Assembly: GCA_036937835.1 (NCBI GenBank)
Contig: CM072863.1
Span: 16,294,001-16,358,000, forward strand
DNA length: 64,000 nt
Reading direction: 5' to 3'
Source of the DNA: Pampus argenteus
Lineage: Eukaryota; Chordata; Actinopteri; Scombriformes; Stromateidae
The position numbers and the translations under genes were made by a program. This document shows, in pieces, positions 37,748-50,000 of the stretch. The notes beneath the pieces are model-generated. The model did no database searches and had not been told where the DNA came from. It saw nothing but the letters and a program-made list of their open reading frames with translations. The number at the start of each line of letters is the position of its first letter. Within the stretch, counting starts at the first letter, position 1.

Positions 37748-40700
37748 ATGACGAGTATGGACCCTCTGAAATCAGTCATTTCCATCGGGGATGTGGACGA
37801 CACGTCGCTGGCTCTGCCGTCCCTGAGACAGTGTCGATCAGGACAGCAGCGCGTCCTGGAGCAAGTGCAAAGTATGAAGAGAACCAAGTCGAGATATTTA
37901 AGCAGCAAGAACGGATCTTCTCCAACAAGTAAGACTCCCACTAAAACACTACAACACTGGCAGCTTGAGGAAGGATTGTGAAACATCATTTACTATCTCG
38001 ACTAAGACTCTCTGCAAGAAGAAATCCTGTATCTTCGTGGCTAAATTAATCTTTAAACAAAAATGATAAAAATTCCAATAATTCCCAGGAAGTTTACTGG
38101 TAAATATGTAATCTGATACTAACTGACATTTATCATTAATAAAAAGTTTTGAGACAGTTTATGTGGAGTTTTAGTTAATTTACCTTCTCCAATTAAAATA
38201 AGCTTTCACAGTTGTTTTTTTTAAGCTCAGTATGTTTAAACTTTATCAGTTTTAAGCAAACGGTGCAATAAATAAATGGAGGTTTCAGCATGTCTTGTAT
38301 AGACTGTTATTCCAGGAAATATGGAGGATTTTTTTAAAATATATTTTTATTTAACATCTTCATATTAGAGTAAAAACATAGATGATTGGATATTTTTCCT
38401 TTCTGGTTAAAGTTTTCCTGAGTGCTGAGATGTATGTTAGAATATTTCCTAACTAGGCTACTAGTTACAGCCCTGTGGTACATCTCTAGTGTATCTCTTG
38501 CATCCACGTTTCCCTCACCTGTGTCTAAGTCCCTCCCACCGGGGAGGAGTGGAGAGAAACAAGGAAACCGTCTGAGGTGAGAAGCAACGAGGAAATACGT
38601 TTTAGGTCCTTTCCTCAGTAATACTAATAAACCCTAACCCACTGGCAGAGCAGTGGTGAACTCACATGAACCACTTCTACTTCTACACATTGCGTTTGTA
38701 TTATTTGCATCTATATTTGTTGATATTCTCATTGCAAATTTATTGTCTAATATGATGAGTGTCTTTTAAAATGATTATATAATGTGTTTCTTGCTGACAG
38801 ACAAACTCTCCCTTACTTTAAATTAATTGTATCGATAAAAATAAAAAAAATAAGCAAAGGCAGCTCTGGTGTGTCCTCATAGCTCCTCAAAGCAGAAATA
38901 AGTGCTTTGGCCTTCAAGATGGCGAGCCAGGAAGGATCTTAGCACCGGCCACTAAAAATCTTTTAAGCATAAACCATTGGTCAGGCTTGCCATGGGATAA
39001 GCTTCATAGGTATCGTGTCACATGTGTGTACTGCTGATAACCCTCAATATCTCTCCGTAGGTCCTTTGTCCAACTACGTGTTGGCAGATGCTTTGAAGTT
39101 GAGCACATCTACTGGGAGTGACTTCTTTGGAAACACTGTAAGTCAATCTTTATCACACCATTAACTGTTGAGATGGACTTTTACTGTTTTCTTATCGTCA
39201 CAAAACTAATGTGAGTTTTAAGGGCTGACTTGTAACAGAGTTGACTTTCACCACTATTTGATGCATCGCTGCTGCAGAAATGACGCTGAAAGCAGAAACG
39301 CGATTGTTGATTAAAAAATGGATTTAAATGTTTAATTGTTTTCAAGGCTTCACTTGTTTGGGGTAGTCAAATAAAGTGGATATCTTCCACGGTTACAGCC
39401 TTTTTTAAGTAAACCTATCCTTTTTATACTAACAAACATGGACTTCTCTCTCTTTTCTTTCTTAAAACCTATTTCTAGACTATTTTCCTTCTCATCACAC
39501 AAACGTTTGTTTACCATCTTCTCTCATAGAAGCTGCCAGGCATTCATATGACCACACTTGGCGGGCTGTGCATTTCTTTCACATTTCATTCCTTCTCATT
39601 GCCAACTCCGTGTCATGTCAGTCACTCGTGTGATTAATTTCTAAAGCCTGCATCAGTCAGAACTATTTTTCATTACAAACACATGTATTTTTTTGGCTCT
39701 GCAGCTCAGTCAAGAGATAAACATCAACGGGCAAACATTAAACTCCGCTGTGAGTAGAAATACAGTAACTTCTGGCCATCAGTATGAGAGGAGTAACGCC
39801 AACATTATATCCGTGGCAGCTGGCCAATCCAACACCAGCCGCAGTGAGCCTGGTATTCCCCGGCAGCACTTGTTGCCAAACCGCTCTGCTCCACCGCTCT
39901 CCAACAAGAGCACCTATAGGACCAAGAGGAGCAACAGTCGGTTTATAGCGAGCACCTCAGCCCAGCACACTGTGAATGCTCAGACCAAAACTAACAAGCA
40001 GTTTGTGTTCAGCCAAATGAACACATTGAATAAAATAACTCCAAGGCTCCCAGTCACCGAGAGAGGAGACTTTGGGTGAGTGAGAAAATATCATTATCTC
40101 TCTCTAACAGGCTTCATTTTCTTAATTTCACAGATTTGTTTTGAATGTCAGTGGGGTTTTTTTTTTCTTTTTACAGGTCAAATTGGAACAGTGGAGTTGC
40201 TGATATCACCATGAAGGAGGCTGTGGAGTATCTCTCCATCAAGGATGAGACTTATAAGTACTATGGCGCCTCCTACGTCCAGCACAACACTTTCATTGGT
40301 GACACGGCCAAAGAAGAGGTGCTTTATCTTGTTTTTCTTATCGTGTCGTCATATTATTGTGCATCATGCTCAGAATTTCCATCCATCGAATTTTTAGGCC
40401 AAATGTTCCTTGAATATTGAGGCACCGATGATTATGGCTGAATTAACTTTATAGCCACAAATTTGTTTCCGTTTTGTCTCGCAGGTGTTAAAGCTCAAAG
40501 GGATCCCTCTCCTGGTCGGTCTGCTGCGTGACTCCAGTTCGCTCGTCAGCCAGACAGCCTCGGCTGCCCTCCGTAACCTGTCCTTTAAAAACAGCAACAA
40601 CAAGAATGAGATACAACGCTGCGGTGGCATCACAGAGGCTGTAGCTCTGCTCAGTGATACAGACTCTGTGGAGATACAGAAACAGCTAACAGGTACACAC

Positions 40701-43700
40701 AAACACACAGCTAACAATTCAAACAAGGCATAGTATATACCATAATCCTGTTTAGATCCTGCTGTTAGTCACCAATTCTTGACTTCTGTTGTGTACTGCA
40801 AAGTGTTATTAGCATTTGAATCATGTTGTTCTAGTGATGGCTATCAATGTTGCATTAGATGGAAATGTGTTAAATGTTTTAAACATTAGTGGGAATAATA
40901 TCTTGGCAACTAGACACTCAAAATATTGGATAAGAATAGTCAAATAGCTTTGAACCGATAAAATAAATGTTTTCCTTTTTTTTTTTTAAATTATTTTTCA
41001 AACAAGCATTGGATGACTATTTGATCCATGTCCTGCTGATGTCAAACAGCTGAGGTTTTCTGTTTCTTTCCAGGTCTCCTGTGGAATTTGTCCTCAGCAG
41101 AGAGCCTGAAGCCAGAACTGCTGAAGAGCGCTCTGCTTGTCTTCATGGAGCGTGTGATTTTGCCTTACACAACAGGTTCTGACCGGATCATCAGCCAAGA
41201 CCCTGAGGTCTTCTTTCACACCACTGCATGTCTGAGGTAAGAAAATAATGTAGCTGAACACTTGGGATCATTTTCAGCGCCTTCGCTTTGATGATGTGCA
41301 TGAGAGAATATTTGTGCATAGTACAACAGTGACAGTACATATAGATTAATTTATTGACTCAGAAAAGTGGATCTATTTGATCTGGCCCTCAACTTTGAGC
41401 AACGTCATGAAACTTTATTATAAAATCCTGTGAGAAATATGTGCAAAATTAATTAAATTACATATCATTACTATGGACAGGAAACACACTCACTTTCCAG
41501 TTTATTAGGTACGACTTGTTCAAATTGATGCAATTTAATACAATATCCATTCAAATAAATACCTGTCGTGAATATTATAATGTTTTAAAAGTTTGCTGAA
41601 ACTGTTTCACAGAGGTGTTGATTCAGCTTTACGGTAATTCGGAGGCTGTAGTTTCTGGTGCTCTTACATGTACTTCTTTTATACTGCCATTGCATTGTTT
41701 CTCATATTTAGTTCACCCTCTTTGATTATTTTATGGCTGTACATAGATAGGTTTGAGATTTTTATTATTTTCCTTATCAGCCTGCCTGCACCTAAAAATA
41801 GTTTTTTCCCTATCAGGGTTTCTGCTTTTGAACAAGTTCTCTCACGAGCGTCAGGCTGCAGAGTCATCCTGACCTTTTTGTTTAGGTCTCAAATCTATAC
41901 TTTACTAATCATTCTGTAATTATTTGACTTGACAGTTGTTTGGCTGCAAACAAAATTTTCCTTGAAATCCGTTCTTGAAACTTGACTGCAAATCTCTTCC
42001 ATAACTGTTTCAAAATGAACAACAAAAAGACAACAGAAAGGGCTTGACAGGACCCGTTTATTGGAATCTACTGCTAAGACTAATCATAATGACAAAATAG
42101 CAAAAGAAACTTATTACAATGAAAGCAGTATTTCAAATATTAATAATGCTTTGTTTGTGATTGCTAACAACATTGCTGCTACTTGTATCAAAACATTAAC
42201 AGATTTTTTTGCACAGTGGAAACCGTTTATGGATTAGAAAACTCGGGACAGAATCATTCCCATACAAATGTAGTCAGCTTATAGTGTTCAATTTGGGTCT
42301 TTTTATAGGCTACATGACAACATATGAAAAAGAGTAAACTGTAGAAAACTATAGTAAATAATTTTTTCTTACTTTAATTAGTGGTTGTGCTATTTTAATC
42401 TCAACAGAAACCTCAGCAGTACAAAACAAAGCAACAGACAGGCGATGAGAAAATGTCGCAATCTGGTCGACTCTTTAGTCAGTTATCTGAAAGACTGTAC
42501 GGAAACAGCTAAGCCAGATGATAAGGTAAGTTGTTTGTTAACCTCTCTCTCTCTCTGTGTATATTTTATTGGATTCCATATATAACACCTTATTACAAAT
42601 ATTGGATTGCATTACATTACGTATGTTTGATCATCAAGTCATTATGTTATGTGTATGTCAGGATGCATAAAGCCATGATGTGAAATATGCGAGTCCTACA
42701 TATTGTTCTACCTGTTGAAACAGTCTGTAGAAAACTGCGTGTGCATCCTGCACAACCTCACGTTCCAACTGGAGGCTGAGGCTCCGGCTCTGTTCAGCAG
42801 GATCACAGCTTTGACTCAGACTGACAACAGGACCCAGAGTCAGAGTCACATCAGCCCCATCGGCTGCTTCAGTCAACAGAGCAAAATGTCACGACATGAG
42901 GTAAGACGAGGGAGATGAACAACAGACAGTGCAAATCTACAGATGTGCAGGGCAGTGCAGGACAATGTGCCAGACAAAGCGGACGATATATTGTATACGG
43001 GTCATTGGTCATGTTTAAGATTATCTGTTTCCTTTCTTGTCCAGCACCATTTTGACTTCCCAGTCGTTGAGGATCCACAGCCTAATGGGGCAGGCTGGCT
43101 GATTCACTCCAAAACTCTGCACATTTACCTGTCTTTGCTGGGTTCTAGCCAGCAAGAACAAATACAGGAAGCCTGCTGTGGAGTGCTGCAGAACCTCACT
43201 GCACATGAAGGCATTGTAAGGGGGAACAAAGCCTGTGTTGTATTGAATAACAGTTGTGTTGTTAAACTCTGTTAAAGAGGCAAAAAAACTACTGTACATT
43301 TTATGTACAGTATTTGAGACTAGTTTGGGATTATTTTGTTTTCTTCCTGTAAATGTATAACTCGATTTTTTTTTTTTCCTGAGTTTAGGAGTTGATATGT
43401 TTTTCTATTTTCGCAGGTCTCCAGTGTAATGAGTCAGACCATCGTGCAGAAACTGAACGGCATGCAAGTTATCAGTCCCCTTTTAAAGTCAAACAAAGTC
43501 AATTTGAAGAGAACCGCACTGGCATTGATGGGAAGCCTGTCCCAGAACTCAAACCTGCATGATGCCATAGGTAAGATAACGGATACAAGACAAAGCTTAC
43601 TTTATCATACATGTTGTGTTGTGTTAAAAAAAAAAATGCTATGGTCATATAACATTATTAAATAATACAATTTCTATTAAAGTTACATTCAATTTTACAT

Positions 43701-44536
43701 TAGATGTTATCTTAAATGGAGTCACAGATGAGACAGAAATCTATTATTTCAAACAATCTTTTGCAGTTCTACAAATGTTTGCTTGTGTTAAAAAGCCAGA
43801 GGTTGGTTGACTTGTTTCTTGTAGCTCGTAAAGCCCTCCCAGAGCTGCTGGGCATCCTCAGTGCGGGCACCAAAGAGGGGAACGAATCTGATGACATTCT
43901 GGCCATGGCCTGCCGCATCGTCAACCACCTGCTTATCAATGGATCCGAGATGAGCAGGCACCTGTTAAACAAAAACCTGATAAACTCACTGAATGATCTC
44001 AGCAAAAACAGGTAAAGTTACATGTGGGCAGAAAGAGAATGTCGCTGTAGAATGTACTTGTTCAAAATGTGGGAAATGACTGATTCATCAGGGATACTTT
44101 TTCATGCATGCTTTACTTCAACTGTTTTCCCTCTAGATATTTCCCCAAATCCAGCAAAGCTGCATCGCTGCTTCTCTACAACCTCTGGTCAGACAAAGAC
44201 ACACAGAGTTTCCTGAAAAAGGTGAGTCTGTCGAGGTTTTGCACGTGTCTTTCCTGTTTCTTACCATCAGCACAAAAGTCTATGCCTTGCTAGTAGAATG
44301 TAGTAGTTCAGGTTTTTGCAGGACTTTGTTTGTACATGTACAGCATGATTATAAAACATAATAAAACTTTCTATGGCACTTATTCTCACAACTGCCGCTC
44401 ACAGTTAGGTTTGTCAAAGTGTGTGGTAGTAAACTGATTTATGTTACATTTTCCTCTGCAGCAAGGAATGAGCAAGTCTTCATTCGTGAATGATATTACC
44501 ACGGCAGTGCACAGGTCAATTCAAGTCATTGATTAA
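37748..44536 (+). CDS. pkp1: Plakophilin 1, desmosomal armadillo protein
   Basis: Plakophilin 1 links desmoplakin and intermediate filaments to desmosomal cadherins and also enters the nucleus. Exons: 37748-37928, 39061-39137, 39705-40075, 40177-40318, 40485-40692, 41074-41236, 42408-42525, 42724-42900, 43045-43215, 43417-43570, 43825-44011, 44137-44221, 44462-44536 (TAA). Phases agree and give 702 residues; human PKP1 is 726-747. The unstructured head (about 1-212) shares TSLALPS and SGQQRVLEQV with human PKP1. Armadillo repeats follow from MKEAVEYLS, including ALRNLSFKNSNNKNEIQRCG, EIQKQLTGLLWNLSS, DPEVFFHTTACLRNLSS, SVENCVCILHNLTF and GVLQNLTAHEG. One donor (40319, gtgctt) is weak. The C-terminus ends VHRSIQVID and differs from human. 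Paralog a/b is not decided. Confidence 0.93.
37929..39060 (+). other. pkp1: First intron of pkp1
   Basis: AT-rich; nothing else recognised. A short GC-richer patch near 38500-38650 is unremarkable. Confidence 0.5.
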
Positions 44537-44921
44537 CACGGCATCTTAAACGGATCTCCAGAAAGTAATTCAACCATGTAGCTGAAAGTCTGCTCCACAC
44601 CCATGGGTGATGTAAACACACTGAGGCTGAGCAGCATCCTCGCTTATTTCACCAAGACTTCCAGATTCTTTTTTTAATGTATCTTTATGTAATACATCAA
44701 TCAAAAAAAAAACAAGATTGAACCCTGCATATGATGAAAGGTTGATTTTTATTTGTAGGGAAAAAGGTGAAGGTTAAGATGTAACACATTAGCAACAATG
44801 TTTTCATTTACTTGTTAATTTTTCTTAAAAAATGTTTTTTGTATTCTGAAATGGGTTAGGGTTGTATTCTTTATCTGATAACACTGGGTTACGAAAAAAA
44901 AAAAAAAAAAAAGTAAGTTGT

Positions 44922-45430
44922 CTATGTTCTTTCAACTGAATTAGGACCATTTTGCACTGCTGAATCCAGAAATGGCATCCATCCAAGCATGACAGTTTTC
45001 AACTTCTCTATGGTTAATCCTGGAGAAGCAGTAAGTGAAGCAGCCACCAACCTTGTCTGGAGCTTTGTTGAACTGTACCAGCAGTGGAAAGAGTATCTTG
45101 TTCTCCCACACAGGCCAGTCCTTCTTTGTGTAATGCTAAGCAGTGTCCCAATTATCCCATATGCACAGAAAGCATGGGTGAAACCAGACTGTTGTCCCAA
45201 CAAAAACTTCACCACCTTCAGGTCAACACAAATAAGCCACTCATGCTGATCATAACAGATTTTATTTAGCACATACTTCACTGCTTCATACTTCTCCTTC
45301 AGTATAGTTGAGTGAGCAAGAGGTACAGAGGCAAACTGGTTGCCGAAGCAGAACACATTACAGCAATCGCTTGCTGCTGTCAATGAACAGTCTCCAATCT
45401 TTGGGTTAATCTTTTGGATTAATGTTGCAC
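44922..45430 (-). pseudogene. Broken transposon-like reading frame
   Basis: On the minus strand the stretch encodes segments such as HSTILKEKYEAVKYVLNKI, WLICVDLKVVKFLLGQQSG and PGLTIEKLK. These resemble an uncharacterised family repeated in fish and invertebrate genomes that I associate with mobile elements. The similarity jumps between frames (part of the middle lies in another frame), and the usual segment after LLGQQSG is missing or altered, so it is a decayed copy. The open frame runs left to right-edge position 45614, but the part beyond about 45430 (AT repeat, A run) is not conserved-looking. I cannot assign a superfamily. Confidence 0.5.
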
Positions 45431-45456
45431 TCCAAGATTGTGCTGCGGCTGAGCAA

Positions 45457-45472
45457 TATATATATATATATA
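45457..45472. repeat. (AT)n microsatellite
   Basis: Eight AT units followed by an A run. Confidence 0.9.
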
Positions 45473-46695
45473 AAAAAAAAGAAATGTAAAATAATTTTGC
45501 ATCATATGATGTGAAAATACCTGTACATGTAAACAAAAACGTCAAAAAACAAACAAACATGTGGCTTAGTTCAGAAAGTTGACCTGATTGAGCAAAACCA
45601 ATGTGATTCAGCACATCAAAATGATCCTAAATTGGCTAAAAACTTCTATTAACTATCATTATGTTTTTATTTGATACATAAATTGTTGCGTTTTAAAAGA
45701 AAATCATTCATGCAACATTTACAACAACATTAATTACTGTTCTAAAAACATTTTATTTTGTGTGTGTGTGTTTAGATTTTATAGATGTATAATATAGACT
45801 TTTGTTGATGATGTATCCATCTTTTTGCATGCGTGATCTTGAAATGATCTATTTGTATTATCCCAAAAATGGTTAATAAATCTGACAAAATTCTACTCTT
45901 TGAGCTGTAAAGGTGAGTGAACTCACTATTAGTTATTTTATCGTAGTCACAGCCAGTGCGGCATAGTGAGTTTAGGATTTGGCAAATGCCTCACATCTTG
46001 TCACACCCTTTTGGGTTTTGGCTACAGAGTTTGAAACGCTTCTGGGCAGATTATCAACAATTATATCATATTCTGTTTACTCCACCCTCATAATATTGTT
46101 TTCTGAGGTTTAAGAACAAGCTATTAGATACAATGTAGGAATCTGGAGTTATAGGTGGTACTAAAATTTATGAGGCATGTGGCAGGGTGGATCTTTTTTT
46201 TTATAATTCTTTATTCTTACACTGATAGATTTATGTGGTTATATGCAATAATTTATAAACGACGTCTCCAGCCAGTTGTGGTTTACAGTCAAAATGAACT
46301 GGCCTGAATCTGACATTTACAGTAATTGTTTACCAACACATACTACATGTCAAGTTTTGGCACTGATTTATCATGGTGTCTCATCTCAAAAGCAGTGACT
46401 TGAGACAAAGAGGACGCTATTTCTGGTGTGTGGAATAATTGTTTTAATTAATTCCAATCACAAAAACGTACACACAAAAATCAAATAATTAAGTCTTAAC
46501 TTCACCTCATTCTGAAAATGATTCAGTGGTAGGACATAAGGCTCCTCTCAGATACCAAAGTCATTATAATACACACTTCCTGTCAAATCTCTATCAAATA
46601 CACATTATCATCAATACTTGATCAGTATGCAACAATAAACTCTACTACTACTACTTTTACAGATGAACTCAGCATGCACTTCATTTCACAGGTAA

Positions 46696-46701
46696 TTTAT
46701 T
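46696..46701 (-). other. tnnt2: Polyadenylation signal of tnnt2
   Basis: TTTATT on the plus strand reads AATAAA on the minus strand, about 86 bases after the troponin T stop. A second copy is at 46210-46215. Confidence 0.5.
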
Positions 46702-46786
46702 TTTATGAGAATATATTATTTACGAGATTTTTTTTTATTTTTTAATTCATGCTTGTCAGACGTTTCCCTCCAGTTGATGTTGGCTG

Positions 46787-47042
46787 TTATTTCCTCAGGC
46801 CACGTTTGCTCCTGCTACCCTTTGAACTGAGAATAAAGTGAAAGTCATCATTTCATATCAGCCACCACACAACACTACATGTTTTGAAAGGCATACTAAA
46901 CCTTATTGTTCCCTCCTGTGGGAAAAGCAATTATGTGGTGAACCTGTCATACTCTCATTTAATTTACTCTGCTGAGTCATATAAGTCACTCATTTTGAAA
47001 TTTATTGCATTTTAGGGAAATTCATATTGCAGACAGGACATT

Positions 47043-47076
<34 letters not shown>

Positions 47077-50000
47077 GCACGTGTGTGTGTGTGTGTGGAT
47101 GTGTGTGTGCAGAGCCTCAGCCCTCACGGAAGGATTCACATGATTTGGATGGCAGCAGTGGTAGGTCACTGTTTTATTGTGCGCTACATTATGATAGATG
47201 ATGTCAGTTATTGCAGTTATGACATTTCTCAGCTGTTGGACCACCATTACTGCCTATCTCTCCTCCGAGACTGAGCGTGATTGTGTTGTTCAGATATATT
47301 TTGTTTGAACACCTCTCGTATGCTCGCCTTTTTGTTTTCCCAGTCTCGTTTGACTGGATGTACTACAGGAAACAGCTCTGCCTGGCAGCTGGCATAAGCA
47401 GCTGTTACTGACACCATTTTAAACAAATGGAGGCTGAAGTAGAGAGAGAAGCTGAGAGGAAGTTGAAACAGGAGGAGGTGGAAACTTGATGAGGTCATTA
47501 GGTGCCCATCTACATCCGAACAGACCAATCAGTCTAAGCAGGGGATTATCTGTTATTGCTTACTGTTGATACCCTTGGGCTTCCACTGTTTTATATCTAC
47601 TTTTTATATTTCTATCCAACATGATGACAGTGCTTCTCTAGAAGTTTTTATTACATACAATAAAGTCAGATTACTGTGCTATAAAAAAAGAGGTTATATA
47701 GCAATTTTAGACAAAAATTAATCCAAATAGTGAAATATATACAAGTACAAGTTCCAAATACAATAAACACTGAATAATAAATCAATGTGTTTCTATATAA
47801 TGAGCATCCATAACACAATAGACTTACATTTTCTGATGATCGCTGACCCGGTTTCTCAGCACGGTGACCTGTGCAAAGTTAATAGTTAATTGACAATATC
47901 TTCCCTACAAAGCCTAAATACACATTAGCACAAAACTGAATCAGAATTTTTTTTGACATTTGTTTTACGAATTATGTCTTATCAATATCTGGACAAAACA
48001 GTGTCTTTTAAAGTCCCCCTCCACTCACAAGTGTGTTTGCCTTCTTGTTACCTCAGTTGGATGTTGTCACTGTGCAGAATGATATACTAGTTTGACACCA
48101 GAAGGCTGTTTTCACATTCATCCGCTAAAGGAGGAAAGTTTCTCTGTGCTGAGTTAAAGAGGTGGAAACTTAAAGCCTCCAGAGCACATACTCTGAAAAT
48201 GGACTTTACAGTAAAGAATGTGTCCAACAGTTAATGAAAATTAAATGTTACATATTTAGATATTTGTAAATTCTGAATTTTTAATGGCAAAAGGAGTAGA
48301 TGTAATTTTAATAATTTCTTCTTTTTGTGTGTGCGTGTTTTAAAAAAAAAATTATGTATGATTTTTTTTGGTGGGGATAAATATTTCGGACACAGTGAAA
48401 GATTTATCAGCATCCTTTCAATTCAAAAAGACGATGTATTGCTGATGTACATATGACTGCAATGACACAACAAGACTTTATGTATGATATCTCACCTCGA
48501 ACTTTTGTTTCATGTACTTATTCTGAAGCTCAAATTTCTCTGCCTCGAGCTGGCGCACCCAGTCAAACAGTTCCTTTGCTTTTTCCCTGCATGAGGGATG
48601 AGAACGTGAAGGCATTTCATAGTGCTGGTGAACAATTAAAATTGATTAGGTTATCTGAAATTGATAATGGAAGGTATATTTGCTGTGTTTTTATTTCACC
48701 TGAGTTTTTCCTCTTTCATGTAATCAATGTTTAACTCCTTGCGTCGATCATTTAGGATCTTCCTTTTCTTTTCTCTTTCTGTTTGTCTTTTTGGCCCAGT
48801 CTGTGTCTGCCAGCCAGGAATAGAGCACATGTGGTGATGTCTTACATGTTACACGCTTCAGTCTATCAGGACATGACGTTTTAATTTTTCACAAAATGAT
48901 CACCTTGTATCCAGTGAAACTCAAGTTGGCTAGAATCATCTTCTTTCTTGCATCATCATCAGCCTTCTTTTTGGCCTCTTCCTCTTCTTTTCTTGCTTTC
49001 TCTCCCTGGTGAAAACAAATACAGTTCCTTTGATCGTTCATTTACAGTATTGTGATCAGTGACATTTTTTATTTACACACCGCTAGTTTGTTCTGCCGTT
49101 CTCTTTCTCTCTCTGCTCTGATCTTCATTTGCTCTGCTCTCTCCGACCTGCGTTTCTCCTTAAGTAAGAAAAGAAATTTTACAGACCAAAAAACAAATTC
49201 TCTAAACTCAAAATGAGACCTATTGACATCAATTTGTCAAACCACTGGTTAACGTTAGAAACTATATGTGTAATTTTAAAACAAATGGGTGCGATATGAA
49301 CATACTATGCGGTCTGTGAGGCTAATCAGTTCCTCTTCTTCCTTCTTGCGCTTCTCAAAGTGATCTTCAATCAAAGTGTGGAGCTCATTCAGGTCCTTTT
49401 CCATTCGTTTCCGATGAATATCCTGCAAGTAGAAGCAGAAGTAAGCTGAAAACGTTCCGCCCAAAGAATAGCTTGCATGTGTTTCTTTGATCAGTCTTGA
49501 CATGAACTCACATCAAAGTCAACTTTTTCTCCATCTGGAATTTTGGGAGCTGTCAAGCCAGGCAGGAAGCCAGACCTAAAGGAAAATGCAAATCTTTATC
49601 TGAGTATGTCTCTGATTGTGTTTTAGTTTTAATTATATTATACAGTGGTCTTACTTTAACTTGGGCTTTGACTCTTCTGTATACCCATAAAAAGAAAGAA
49701 AGATGTTATGGTACAACTTATATAAAAAAAGAAACACATCATGCATGAAAAACCCCACAGAACAGAGCAGGATTTTTCCTCTTTTCTTTAACCTGTTCAT
49801 ACCTCCGTCATTTTCCCCTTCAGCATCTGCTGAAAGATAAGAGGGTCAGTACAAGATAAACATTGGGTGGAGTAGAAAACATACAGAGAGCGCACATTGA
49901 CGTGTTGAGAATGACTCCTGGAAGCTTTGGAGAACAAGACTTAAACCAGGGTCGGCCAAAGGTCATAACCTGCTTAATCCCCGCATAAACAGCCCGGAGA

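Larger units (their letters stand above)
44537..45900 (+). other. pkp1: Probable 3' UTR of pkp1, containing an antisense element
   Basis: The first canonical AATAAA after the stop that I found is at 45875-45880. If it is used, the UTR includes the minus-strand transposon-like remnant at about 44.93-45.43 kb and the AT repeat at 45457. An A run near 44894-44912 could be an earlier element end. Confidence 0.4.

Noticed and set aside
44922..45614. 230-codon minus-strand frame as an intact gene
   Set aside because: Similarity to its presumed family breaks between frames, and the ends are AT repeat and A-rich sequence, so it was called a pseudogene.
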